From a virus, in IMG/VR virus record IMGVR_UViG_3300044817_000009, positions 1 to 21,818 of that record: 21,818 bases of DNA; one strand, given 5' to 3'. The position numbers and the translations under genes were made by a program. The notes under the pieces are model-generated. The model was not told where the DNA came from. It made no database searches and saw nothing but the letters and a program-made list of their open reading frames with translations. Shown here piece by piece: positions 6,602 to 13,323 of the stretch (positions within the stretch are counted from its first letter, which is position 1; each line of letters begins with the position of its first letter).

Positions 6602-8549
6602 CTTCAGCGGCTACGCCACGCGGGCCAACCGCAAGTGCACCGACGGACGGACCATCAAGCCGGAAGCCTTCAAGGAGATGGACAAGGTCACCGTCCCTCT
6701 GGTCTGGCAGCACGGTCACAACAGCGCCGACAACGTCCTCGGCCATGCAATTCTCGAATCCCGTGACGACGGCGTCTACGCCTACGGGTACTTCAACGAG
6801 ACGACCTCCGGAAAGAACTCCAAGCTGCTCGTGCAGCACGGGGACATCACGGCTCTGTCGATCTACGCGAACAAGCTCGTCGAGAAGTCCAAGCAGGTCT
6901 TTCACGGTGTGATCTGCGAGGTCAGCCTCGTACTCAAGGGCGCGAACCCGGGTGCGTACATCGACAACGTGAGCATCCAGCACGCCGATGGATCCATCGA
7001 GGACTCGGACGACGAAGCAGTCATCTCCGCTGGCGAGGCGCTCGAGCACTTCGACGCCCAGGACGACGTGGACGACGAACTTCTGCACGCAACTGTGCAG
7101 GAAATCTACGACACGATGACCGACGACCAGAAGGCCGTTCTGCACTTCATGGTGGGCACCGCTGTCGAAAACGCCGGCACCGCCGAACACTCCGACAAGG
7201 ACGACAACGAGTCCGGCGACGACGCCGACGACAAGGAAGGAATTCAACACATGAACGTCTTCGACCAGGACAAGGCCGGCGGCAAGGAGGGCGAGAAGGG
7301 CCACGTGCTCACGCACTCGGACGTGCAGACCATCAACGAGCGGGCTGAGAAGCTCGGATCGATGAAGGCCGCGGCCGAGGAGTTCGCTCTCTCGCACGGC
7401 ATCACCAACCTCGAGATCCTCTTCCCGGACGCGAAGAACATCACCAACACGCCGGAGTGGATCAAGCGCCAGACCGACTGGGTCGTCGGCGTTCTGAGCT
7501 CCACCCGGAAGTCCCCTTTCTCCCGGATCAAGTCGACGTTCGCCGACCTGACCCAGGACGCGGCCCGCGCCAAGGGTTACATCACGGGCAGCCTGAAGAA
7601 GGAAGAGTGGTTCTCGGTCACGCACCGGACCACCGGCCCGACCACGGTCTACAAGAAGCAGAAGCTCGACCGTGACGACATCATCGACATCACCGACTTC
7701 GACGTCGTGTCGTGGATGAAGACCGAGATGCGCCTCATGCTCGAGGAGGAGGTCGCGCGCGCGATCCTCATCGGCGACGGTCGTGAGGTGGACGACGAGG
7801 ACAAGATCAAGGACCCGATGGCCGCCACCGACGGCAACGGCATCCGGTCGATCCTGCACGAGCACGAGCTGTTCGTGGTGGAGTCCTTCGTCAATCTCGA
7901 CGACGCCAACTCGTCCATGATGGAGGTCGTGGACCAGATCATCATGGACCGCCAGTACTGGAAGGGTACCGGCAGCCCGACGTTCTACACCACCGAGAAC
8001 GTCATCGCGAAGCTGCTCACCCAGCGCGACGCGTTCGACAAGCGCATGTGGCCGACCATCGACGCGCTGGCCGCCGAGATGCGCGTCTCCAGCATCGTCG
8101 CCGTCGAGGTCATGGAGGACGAGACCGACCTGGTCGGCATCATCGTCAACCTGGCGGACTACAACGTCGGCGCCGACAAGGGCGGCGAAGTCAACCTGTT
8201 CGACGACTTCGACATCGACTACAACCAGTACAAGTACCTGATCGAGACCCGCATCTCCGGTGCGCTGGTCAAGATCAAGTCCGCGATGCTGGTCAAGAAG
8301 ACCGCTCAGGCCAACGCCAAGGTCACGCCTTCCTCGCCGACCTTCGTCAAGGCGACCGGCGTCATCACCATCCCGACGCAGACCGGCGTGGTCTACAAGG
8401 ACGGCAGCCCGACCGGTTCCACCCTCTCCGCCGGCGCTCAGACCGCTCTGGCTGTCGGGGCCTCGAAGGACGTCTACGCCGTTCCGGCGTCCGGCTACTT
8501 CTTCGAGAACAACGAGCACCGGAAGTGGACCTTCACGCGCGACGCGTGA
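6582..8549 (+). CDS. Fused prohead protease / scaffold / HK97-fold major capsid protein with extra C-terminal domain
   Basis: The 655-residue protein joins activities usually split over two or three genes. Residues 1-130 are a prohead maturation protease: WQHGH (His44) and GDITALSIY (Ser93) fit the catalytic His and Ser of the S78/U35 family, and EVSLVLKGANPGA is its usual end. Residues 131-223 are acidic with a conserved-looking helix (ATVQEIYDTMTDDQKAVLHFM) and resemble a scaffold or delta region. Residues about 224-579 are an HK97-fold capsid protein (for example FSRIKSTFADL, ITGSLKKEEWF, LIGDGR). Residues 580-655 form an appended beta domain shared with the tail protein at 9207. Codons are strongly GC3-rich, as expected for the most abundant virion protein. 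GGAAGGAG precedes the ATG. Processing presumably separates the parts; an internal start at 7251 may also make capsid protein alone. Confidence 0.92.
   Translation: MTVAKPDFSGYATRANRKCTDGRTIKPEAFKEMDKVTVPLVWQHGHNSADNVLGHAILESRDDGVYAYGYFNETTSGKNSKLLVQHGDITALSIYANKLVEKSKQVFHGVICEVSLVLKGANPGAYIDNVSIQHADGSIEDSDDEAVISAGEALEHFDAQDDVDDELLHATVQEIYDTMTDDQKAVLHFMVGTAVENAGTAEHSDKDDNESGDDADDKEGIQHMNVFDQDKAGGKEGEKGHVLTHSDVQTINERAEKLGSMKAAAEEFALSHGITNLEILFPDAKNITNTPEWIKRQTDWVVGVLSSTRKSPFSRIKSTFADLTQDAARAKGYITGSLKKEEWFSVTHRTTGPTTVYKKQKLDRDDIIDITDFDVVSWMKTEMRLMLEEEVARAILIGDGREVDDEDKIKDPMAATDGNGIRSILHEHELFVVESFVNLDDANSSMMEVVDQIIMDRQYWKGTGSPTFYTTENVIAKLLTQRDAFDKRMWPTIDALAAEMRVSSIVAVEVMEDETDLVGIIVNLADYNVGADKGGEVNLFDDFDIDYNQYKYLIETRISGALVKIKSAMLVKKTAQANAKVTPSSPTFVKATGVITIPTQTGVVYKDGSPTGSTLSAGAQTALAVGASKDVYAVPASGYFFENNEHRKWTFTRDA
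7233..7253 (+). promoter_or_regulatory. Possible internal ribosome site and start for the capsid part
   Basis: Inside the protease-capsid fusion, AAGGAAGG (7233-7240) lies 10 bases before an in-frame ATG at 7251 (residue Met224), right at the boundary between the acidic scaffold-like region and the capsid domain. Translation from here would give a 432-residue capsid protein without protease, comparable in idea to the internal start that makes scaffold Nu3 in phage lambda. The spacing is slightly long, so this is plausible but unproven. Confidence 0.4.
8331..8546 (+). other. C-terminal beta domain of the capsid protein, copy 1 of a shared domain
   Basis: Residues about 584-655 of the capsid protein contain GVITIPTQTGVVYK, a Gly/Ser/Ala-rich middle, then DVYAVPASGYFF and a terminal W.F. 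The same pattern ends the major tail protein at 9885-10085 with roughly 25 matching positions by eye. HK97-fold capsids normally end without it, so it is an added, probably surface-exposed domain. Confidence 0.75.
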
Positions 8550-8568
8550 TCTCCTAACCGATAGGAGA
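8550..8568 (+). promoter_or_regulatory. Hairpin covering the ribosome site of the head closure gene
   Basis: TCTCCTA (8550-8556) and TAGGAGA (8562-8568) form a perfect 7-bp stem with a 5-base loop, starting at the base after the capsid stop codon. The right arm contains the AGGAG ribosome site of the next gene (ATG at 8576). The fold should limit free initiation, and ribosomes terminating at the capsid stop would open it. There is no T tract, so it is not a typical terminator. Confidence 0.55.
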
Positions 8569-8575
8569 AAGCCCG

Positions 8576-8917
8576 ATGGCGCGGTTCTTCGGCAAGGTCG
8601 GATACGGCCATGCAACGTTGATATCGCCGGGCGTGTGGGACGACGTCATCGCTGAACAGAAGTACATTGGTGACGTCGTCCGTAACACTCGCCGGCTTCA
8701 GGAGGGTCAGAGTGTAAACGACGACCTTTCAGTCAACAATTCCATCAGCATCGTCGCAGATGAGTATGCCAACGAACATTTTCACGCCATTCGGTATGTG
8801 GAATGGGCTGGGGCGTTGTGGAAAGTCACAGAAGTTGATGCCACCACGCCACCCCGTCTCATTCTTCGTCTAGGGGGTGTTTACAGTGGACCAACCCCAG
8901 ATCCAATCACTCCTTGA
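8576..8917 (+). CDS. Head closure / head-tail joining protein
   Basis: This 113-residue protein resembles a family of small beta-rich neck proteins that follow capsid genes in Gram-positive siphophages. Visible marks are MARFFGKVGYGHA at the start, GVWDDVIAEQKYIGDV, the NTRRLQEG segment, NNSISIVADEYANEHFHAIRYVEW and a C-terminal PRLILRLGGVYSGP. Its likely role is a stopper ring that binds the connector and seals the filled head before tail attachment. The AGGAG ribosome site lies in a hairpin (8550-8568). The 3' end overlaps the next gene by 32 bases. Codon use returns to the less biased level seen outside the capsid gene, fitting a low-copy protein. The exact neck role (closure or adaptor) is inferred. 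Confidence 0.7.
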   Translation: MARFFGKVGYGHATLISPGVWDDVIAEQKYIGDVVRNTRRLQEGQSVNDDLSVNNSISIVADEYANEHFHAIRYVEWAGALWKVTEVDATTPPRLILRLGGVYSGPTPDPITP

Positions 8918-9191
8918 GGAGTTGGCTGGAGATGGTTGGACCGTGTATTTCCAGCCTCCAGCAACCATATCGATGTCATACCCTTGCATCGTCTACAAAC
9001 GAGACTTCGCAAGCACTCAGTTCGCTGACAATGCTCCATATCGACGCCACAAGCGCTATGCGGTGACGGTCATTGACAGAAATCCGAATAGCGCGGTCCC
9101 TGACAAGGTCGCTCTCCTGCCCATGAGTCTGTTCGAACGGGCTTTCGTTGCAGGAAACCTCAACCACGACGTCTTCAACGTCTATTTCTGA
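8886..9191 (+). CDS. Tail terminator / neck protein
   Basis: This protein of about 101 residues has the pattern of a neck or tail terminator family: an N-terminal helix (IQSLLEELAG), WTVYFQPPATISMSYPCIVYKRD, ADNAPYRRHKRYAVTVIDRNPNSAVPDKVALLP and a C-terminal NLNHDVFNVYF. Such proteins cap the head-proximal end of the tail tube and bind the closure ring. The GTG at 8886 is preferred to the GTG at 8877, because the AGGGGG stretch (8872-8877) then acts as ribosome site with normal spacing. It overlaps the closure gene by 32 bases and directly precedes the major tail gene, the usual place for a terminator. Family name is from pattern memory. Confidence 0.7.
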   Translation: MDQPQIQSLLEELAGDGWTVYFQPPATISMSYPCIVYKRDFASTQFADNAPYRRHKRYAVTVIDRNPNSAVPDKVALLPMSLFERAFVAGNLNHDVFNVYF

Positions 9192-9206
9192 ACGGAGAAA
9201 CTTCGC

Positions 9207-10088
9207 ATGACAGTACTCGAATGGGACAAGACCGGCGAGCGCAAGTACGAGACCGGTGTCGATCACGGCGTCCTGTACATCCCCGACGCCGGCGGCAACT
9301 ACCTGAACGGCTACGCCTGGAACGGTCTCACCACCGTCACCGAGTCGCCGTCGGGCGCCGAGTCCACCAAGCAGTACGCCGACAACATCCCGTACCTGAA
9401 CCTGATCTCCTACGAGGAGTTCGGCGGGACCATCGAGGCGTTCTACAGCCCGCCGGAGTTCGACCAGTGCGACGGAACCGGCGTGCCGGAGCCGGGCATC
9501 AAGGTCGGACAGCAGACCCGGAAGTCCTTCGGCCTCTGCTACCGGACCAAGGTCGGAACGGACCTGAACCCGGACCAGGGCTTCAAGCTGCACCTGGTGT
9601 ACGGGGCCACGGCATCTCCGTCGGAGAAGGCCTACGCCACCGTGAACGACTCCCCCGAGGCCCTCGGCTTCAGCTGGGCGTTCAGCACGATCCCGACCAA
9701 CGTCGGAACCGTGGACGGCGTGGACTACAAGCCGACCTCGATCCTGGTCATCGATTCCACCCTGGTCGACCCGACCGCGCTGGAGACGCTGATGGAGATG
9801 CTGTACGGCACCGTGGGCACCGACCCGACGCTGCCGGCACCGGCCGACGTGATGTCGCTCTTCACGGGCACGGTCACCGAGGTCGCTCCGACTCAGCCGG
9901 CGTACGTCTCCGGCACCCACACCATCACCATCCCCACGGTGACCGGCGTCATCTACAAGCGGAACGGTGTCACTGTCCCCGCGGGCGCGCTCGTCATCGC
10001 CGTGGACACGGTCATCAACGCTGTGCCGGCCCCGGGCTACAAGTTCCCGGCCGTCAGCGTCCGCTCCTGGTTCTACGACTACGTCTGA
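9207..10088 (+). CDS. Major tail protein 1 with extra C-terminal domain
   Basis: This 293-residue tail tube protein is of the type that starts with EWDKTGERKYETGV(D/K).GVLY and contains WNGLTTVTESPSGAE, YLNLISYEEFGGTIEAF, SPPEFDQCDG, FGLCYRT, KLHLVYGATASPSEKAY and a VDPTALETLMEMLYG helix. About residues 1-222 form the tube domain; residues 227-293 are an added beta domain (HTITIPTVTGVIYK, AVPAPGY) matching the capsid protein C-terminus. Many copies stack as hexamer rings to build the tail tube. Codons are strongly GC3-rich, like the capsid gene, consistent with high expression. GGAGAAA precedes the ATG. A second, less biased paralogue lies at 11004-11792. Confidence 0.9.
   Translation: MTVLEWDKTGERKYETGVDHGVLYIPDAGGNYLNGYAWNGLTTVTESPSGAESTKQYADNIPYLNLISYEEFGGTIEAFYSPPEFDQCDGTGVPEPGIKVGQQTRKSFGLCYRTKVGTDLNPDQGFKLHLVYGATASPSEKAYATVNDSPEALGFSWAFSTIPTNVGTVDGVDYKPTSILVIDSTLVDPTALETLMEMLYGTVGTDPTLPAPADVMSLFTGTVTEVAPTQPAYVSGTHTITIPTVTGVIYKRNGVTVPAGALVIAVDTVINAVPAPGYKFPAVSVRSWFYDYV
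9885..10085 (+). other. C-terminal beta domain of major tail protein 1, copy 2 of a shared domain
   Basis: Residues about 227-293 repeat the capsid C-terminal pattern: P..P.(F/Y)V, ITIPT.TGV.YK, AGA, AVPA.GY.F and a late Trp. The DNA is also similar around 9921-9957 and 8361-8397. The paralogous tail protein at 11004 lacks this domain, so it was added after, or lost from, one copy. Confidence 0.75.
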
Positions 10089-10129
10089 GCCGTCGGCTAG
10101 GCGACTAACAGCAACAGAGAAAGGTAATC

Positions 10130-10414
10130 ATGGTCGACGTACAGCAGCTTCTGGCCACGCAGGCCGCGGCCAACGATCTCAAGACCAAGGGCACCGTCAC
10201 CGGTCCGGCCCTCGGGGCCTCCACCGTGGCAGTCCCCAACCTGACGGGGAAGACCCTTCTGGGTCGCATCTCCGGCGGAACCGTGACCGTCTTCAAGGTG
10301 GACGGCGTCACCGTCGGCGGCATGACCACCGGCGAGTGGTTCTGGCTCCGCCCCGGCAGCAGCTTCGAGGTCACCTACACCGTCGCTCCGACGCTGCAGT
10401 GGTTCGAGGCGTAG
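10130..10414 (+). CDS. Small beta-rich protein, possible virion decoration
   Basis: This 94-residue protein has a short N-terminal helix (VQQLLATQAAANDL) and then alternating Val/Thr/Gly-rich strands (STVAVPNLTGKTLLGRI, GGTVTVFKVDGV, GEWFWLRPGSSFEVTY). No family is recognised. The W.(W)L.PG..(F)..(T) pattern is seen in small beta domains that end tail proteins and is loosely like the end of the distal tail protein here. Codon use is as GC3-rich as in the capsid and major tail protein 1 genes, which it follows, and a strand-rich fold fits a surface or tube-associated protein made in quantity. AAAGG precedes the ATG. A decoration role is inference only. Confidence 0.7.
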   Translation: MVDVQQLLATQAAANDLKTKGTVTGPALGASTVAVPNLTGKTLLGRISGGTVTVFKVDGVTVGGMTTGEWFWLRPGSSFEVTYTVAPTLQWFEA

Positions 10415-10446
10415 TCAACAACCCCCTCTAGAAAGGAGACCAGAGA

Positions 10447-11001
10447 GTGCTTACCCTCACAGTCCCAATTGGCGAGGAAAGCTACGACGAAGAGAAGCAA
10501 GAGTTCGTACGAGACGGATTCGTCTTGGAACTGGAGCATTCTCTGGTCTCACTTTCAAAATGGGAGTCAGAATTCAAGAAACCCTTCTTGAGCGAAGATG
10601 AGAAAACCACAGAAGAGACTTTGTGGTACATCTCCGCAATGATTCAGACCGAAAATCCCCCCGGGGGAATTCTCCAGAAGCTTTCGGCAGCCAATCTTGC
10701 CGAGATCCAGGAGTACATTCGAGAAGATCTGACTGCCACTAAGTTTTTCAACCTCGAGCAAGGCACCAGCAAAGAGACAATCACCTCGGAGCTCATCTAC
10801 TACTGGATGGTTGCTTTGAGCATCCCGTTTGAATGCCAGTATTGGCATTTGAGCCGTTTGTTCACACTGATCAAGGTGTGTAACGTCAAGAACGCACCCG
10901 AGAAGAAGATGAGCAAGGGCGAGGCTTTACGTCGCCATAGAGAATTGAACGAAAAGCGACGCGCAGAAGCAGCGGCGAGGAGACAAGCTGAGAGGAGGTA
11001 G
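10447..11001 (+). CDS. Tail assembly chaperone
   Basis: This 184-residue protein matches tail assembly chaperones of Gram-positive siphophages. An N-terminal beta region ends in [24 protein letters not shown], followed by a helical core with [11 protein letters not shown] and [29 protein letters not shown], and a very basic tail from [22 protein letters not shown] on. Chaperones of this type coat the tape measure protein before the tube forms. The GTG start has AAGGAGA upstream at good spacing. No typical slippery heptamer is seen near the 3' end and no downstream chaperone extension is present; the next gene is a tail tube paralogue, so the usual frameshifted G-T product seems absent. It lies about 2.7 kb before the tape measure gene instead of next to it. 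Confidence 0.75.
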   Translation: MLTLTVPIGEESYDEEKQEFVRDGFVLELEHSLVSLSKWESEFKKPFLSEDEKTTEETLWYISAMIQTENPPGGILQKLSAANLAEIQEYIREDLTATKFFNLEQGTSKETITSELIYYWMVALSIPFECQYWHLSRLFTLIKVCNVKNAPEKKMSKGEALRRHRELNEKRRAEAAARRQAERR

Positions 11002-11003
11002 TT

Positions 11004-11792
11004 GTGGCAAAACTCGTCTGGGACAACGTTGGCGAAAGGTTCTACGAAACTGGAATTGACCGAGGAGTTCTGTATGTTGACGATACAGGAACTTCTTGGA
11101 GTGGTTTGGTATCCGTTGACGAAGCTCCCTCCGGAGGAGAAGGTAAACCGTTCTATCTGGACGGTATGAAGTACCTGAATCTCTCGGCTAGAGAAGAGTT
11201 CGAAGCAACGATCAGCGCTTTCTTCAGCCCTGTGGAATTCGATGAGTGCGATGGCGTCGGAGCTCTAGCTATAGGGCTAAATGCATCGCAACAGCGTCGG
11301 AAACCGTTCGGTTTGAGTTACCGAACAAGGCTTGGTAACGATCTGGCCGGCGTCGATCACGGATACAAGATCCACGTGGTCTACAACGCTCGAGTAGCTC
11401 CATCGACTCGGAACTATTCGAGCATCAGCGACAGCACCGAACCTCAAACCCTAGCATGGCCCATCACCACGAAGCCGGTGGCTATTCCCGGCATGCTTCC
11501 TAGCTCCAGTATCACCATCGATTCTACCAAAGTGTCACGTGCAGCTTTGGAAGAGATCGAAAAGGCTTTGTATGGAACTGATTCCACCGCACCGACACTA
11601 CCGACGCCGGTTGAGTTGGTCGCCATGCTCACTACTGCTGACATCTTCACGGTTGTGGACATGACTGGCGGCGTGTTCCATATTTCTGGTCGAAGCGAAA
11701 ACATCCTCACGGCCAGCCCCGGAGTTTACGAAGTCACTCACCCCACCGCCGTCGTTCTTGTCACTGACGGCGCCGATATCAGTTCCGCATAG
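11004..11792 (+). CDS. Second major tail protein paralogue
   Basis: This 262-residue protein is homologous along about 220 residues to major tail protein 1, roughly 40% identical by eye. Shared blocks are WD..GER.YETG.D.GVLY, E(A/S)PSG.E, YLNL...EEF..TI.AF.SP.EFD.CDG, QQ.RK.FGL.YRT, and ALYGT..T.PTLP.P. It lacks the first copy's extra ITIPT domain and instead ends in a short, different tail (about 215-262). Codon use is far less GC3-biased than in copy 1, which hints at lower expression. The GTG start has AGGAGG. It may form a minor part of the tube (end ring or tip adaptor), be used with copy 1 in mixed tubes, or be a duplicate with a new role; sequence alone does not decide. Confidence 0.85.
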   Translation: MAKLVWDNVGERFYETGIDRGVLYVDDTGTSWSGLVSVDEAPSGGEGKPFYLDGMKYLNLSAREEFEATISAFFSPVEFDECDGVGALAIGLNASQQRRKPFGLSYRTRLGNDLAGVDHGYKIHVVYNARVAPSTRNYSSISDSTEPQTLAWPITTKPVAIPGMLPSSSITIDSTKVSRAALEEIEKALYGTDSTAPTLPTPVELVAMLTTADIFTVVDMTGGVFHISGRSENILTASPGVYEVTHPTAVVLVTDGADISSA

Positions 11793-11806
11793 GAAGGGAG
11801 GCTCAA

Positions 11807-13306
11807 ATGGCCGACGTAATTGTGTACAACAAAGACAAAGTCGACGCACTGACTGGTCAAGCCGTCATCGGGGCAACGATCAACCCCCAAGGCGAACTGA
11901 TTCTGTCTCGTCTGAGTCTCCCCGACATCAACATCGGGCGCGCGACCCCGGAGATCACGATCGATGATCTTCTGTCTACTACGCCGTTCTACATCGCGCA
12001 CCGAGGCTCCGGCGATGAAATTCCGGAGCACACGATCGAGGCATATCGCTATGCGGTAGCAGCCGGCGCCAAAGCTATCGAGGTTTCGGTGCAGTCGACC
12101 GCTGATGGAGTGTTGGTGTGTTTCCACGACACTACGCTTGCGCGGATGACCGGCGGTACGGCCGGTGCGGTGAGCGATTACACCTATGCTCAACTGAAGA
12201 ACATGATCAAGGTCAAGGGGCAGGGTCTGCTCGGTCCGAACTGGCCCGATCTGGAGATCCCGCTCTTCCGCAAGGTCATCGAAGAGTTCTACAAGAACGT
12301 CGTCATCTTCGTGGAGCCGAAGGACACTGCGTCGACAGTTCCACTCCAGACGATTCTGAACAGCCTGGAGAACTCCACTGCATCAATTGTGTACAAGTCG
12401 CACATCAATGCGACATCCGGTCTGACCTGGGCGAAAGCCAACGGGTACAAGACCTGGGGATACACGGACCCGACGACCACGTCGGCGCAGATGGACGCGG
12501 TTGACAGTATCGTCGACTACTGGGGGGTTCCGTTTACCGCAACGGACGCGCAGATCTCGATGGCGGTGGCGCACAGCCCCGTCAAGCCGGTCATCGTGTG
12601 GGAAGTCCACCGTCGCGATCAGCGGAATGCCTACAGCGCCCTTGGCGTGAAGGGCATGATGACCTCGGGATACTCCTACGTGACTCGTACAACTGCGATG
12701 AAGACGAAGACCAACTTCGATCTCAAAATCGCAGCCCCGGGAAACATCACGGTCGGAAACAACAGCGACGCGGAAGCTCTGAAGTTCTTCGGCACTAACG
12801 AGGTCGGGTTCATCCAGCAACCGAACCGATCAGTTCTTCTGGGATCCCTTTGCCCGATTACCAACCGGGCAGCCACGTACACCATCGCGTGGGAGATGAT
12901 GTTCCCGATCCTTCCGGCCGTCGCCGAACACGCGGGTATCGCATTCGGAAAGGTTTCGGATGACGTCTACACCTTCGGTTCCGCGAACAAGACGGGTGGG
13001 TATCACGTCCTTCTCCGTGGCGACGGAGATCTTCAGCTCTACACGCACACGGCCGGAGTTGGATCTGGAACTCAGATCGGCTCCTCGAATGTCAGCGTTC
13101 CGGACCCAGCGAACCCCGTCGCAGGTGTTTGGATGTCTTTCAATGTTGTCGTCACGCCGACCAACATCACAGTCAACCGAACCGACGTAGCCAAGACGTT
13201 CACGGTGGCGGACACCACCTACCGCGGCGGCTATATTCACCTGCTGGCCGGCAACGTTGCCGACGCAACGAAGACTGCTCGCTTCCGGAACGTCGTCATC
13301 ACTTAG
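11807..13306 (+). CDS. Glycerophosphodiesterase-like tail protein with C-terminal jelly-roll-like region
   Basis: The 499-residue protein has a short N-terminal region (1-58), a GDPD TIM-barrel domain (about 60-295) and a C-terminal beta-rich region (about 305-499) resembling a LamG/concanavalin-like fold. GDPD marks are IAHRGSGDEIPEHTIEAY (His65, Arg66, Glu74), AIEVSV (Glu92), CFHDTTLARMTGG (His107, Asp108), VIFVEPKD (Glu170) and LGVKGMMTSG near the barrel end. The usual IExDV metal-binding Asp is Ser94, and the TD.P-type Asp is replaced by Ser. GDPD domains in phage tails are thought to cut teichoic acids or related phosphodiester polymers at the cell surface. GAAGGGAGG-type site precedes the ATG. 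Its place between a tail tube paralogue and the gp10-like gene suggests a virion protein; loss of the Asp could mean a binding-only role. Confidence 0.8.
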   Translation: MADVIVYNKDKVDALTGQAVIGATINPQGELILSRLSLPDINIGRATPEITIDDLLSTTPFYIAHRGSGDEIPEHTIEAYRYAVAAGAKAIEVSVQSTADGVLVCFHDTTLARMTGGTAGAVSDYTYAQLKNMIKVKGQGLLGPNWPDLEIPLFRKVIEEFYKNVVIFVEPKDTASTVPLQTILNSLENSTASIVYKSHINATSGLTWAKANGYKTWGYTDPTTTSAQMDAVDSIVDYWGVPFTATDAQISMAVAHSPVKPVIVWEVHRRDQRNAYSALGVKGMMTSGYSYVTRTTAMKTKTNFDLKIAAPGNITVGNNSDAEALKFFGTNEVGFIQQPNRSVLLGSLCPITNRAATYTIAWEMMFPILPAVAEHAGIAFGKVSDDVYTFGSANKTGGYHVLLRGDGDLQLYTHTAGVGSGTQIGSSNVSVPDPANPVAGVWMSFNVVVTPTNITVNRTDVAKTFTVADTTYRGGYIHLLAGNVADATKTARFRNVVIT

Positions 13307-13323
13307 TAATCGAAGGAGCCACG

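Noticed and set aside
6519-8615. 698-residue open frame on the minus strand opposite the capsid gene
   Set aside because: It is a by-product of GC-rich codons in the capsid gene. The translation is low-complexity Val/Leu/Asp/Arg-rich, resembles no family, and the + strand frame is clearly the capsid fusion.
8976-9920. 314-residue minus-strand frame opposite the major tail gene, plus other long frames such as 9221-10108
   Set aside because: Same cause: strong GC3 bias opens other frames. They are Arg/Gly/Val-rich, lack ribosome sites and overlap confident genes.
10089-10129. AGCC/GGCT mini hairpin after major tail protein 1
   Set aside because: Only a 4-bp stem with a 3-base loop and no T tract; not enough for a terminator or regulator.
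12643-12672. LGVKGMMTSG in the GDPD-like protein as a third GVKGMKWG motif
   Set aside because: This is the expected GDPD barrel-end segment (G.(D/K)G..T.), lacks KWG, and is in a different structural setting. The match is coincidental.
13129-13323. Longer 5' form of the gp10-like gene
   Set aside because: The extension overlaps the end of the GDPD gene, has an unrelated His/Arg/Ser-rich translation and no ribosome site. The ATG at 13324 has GAAGGAG and starts the family pattern.
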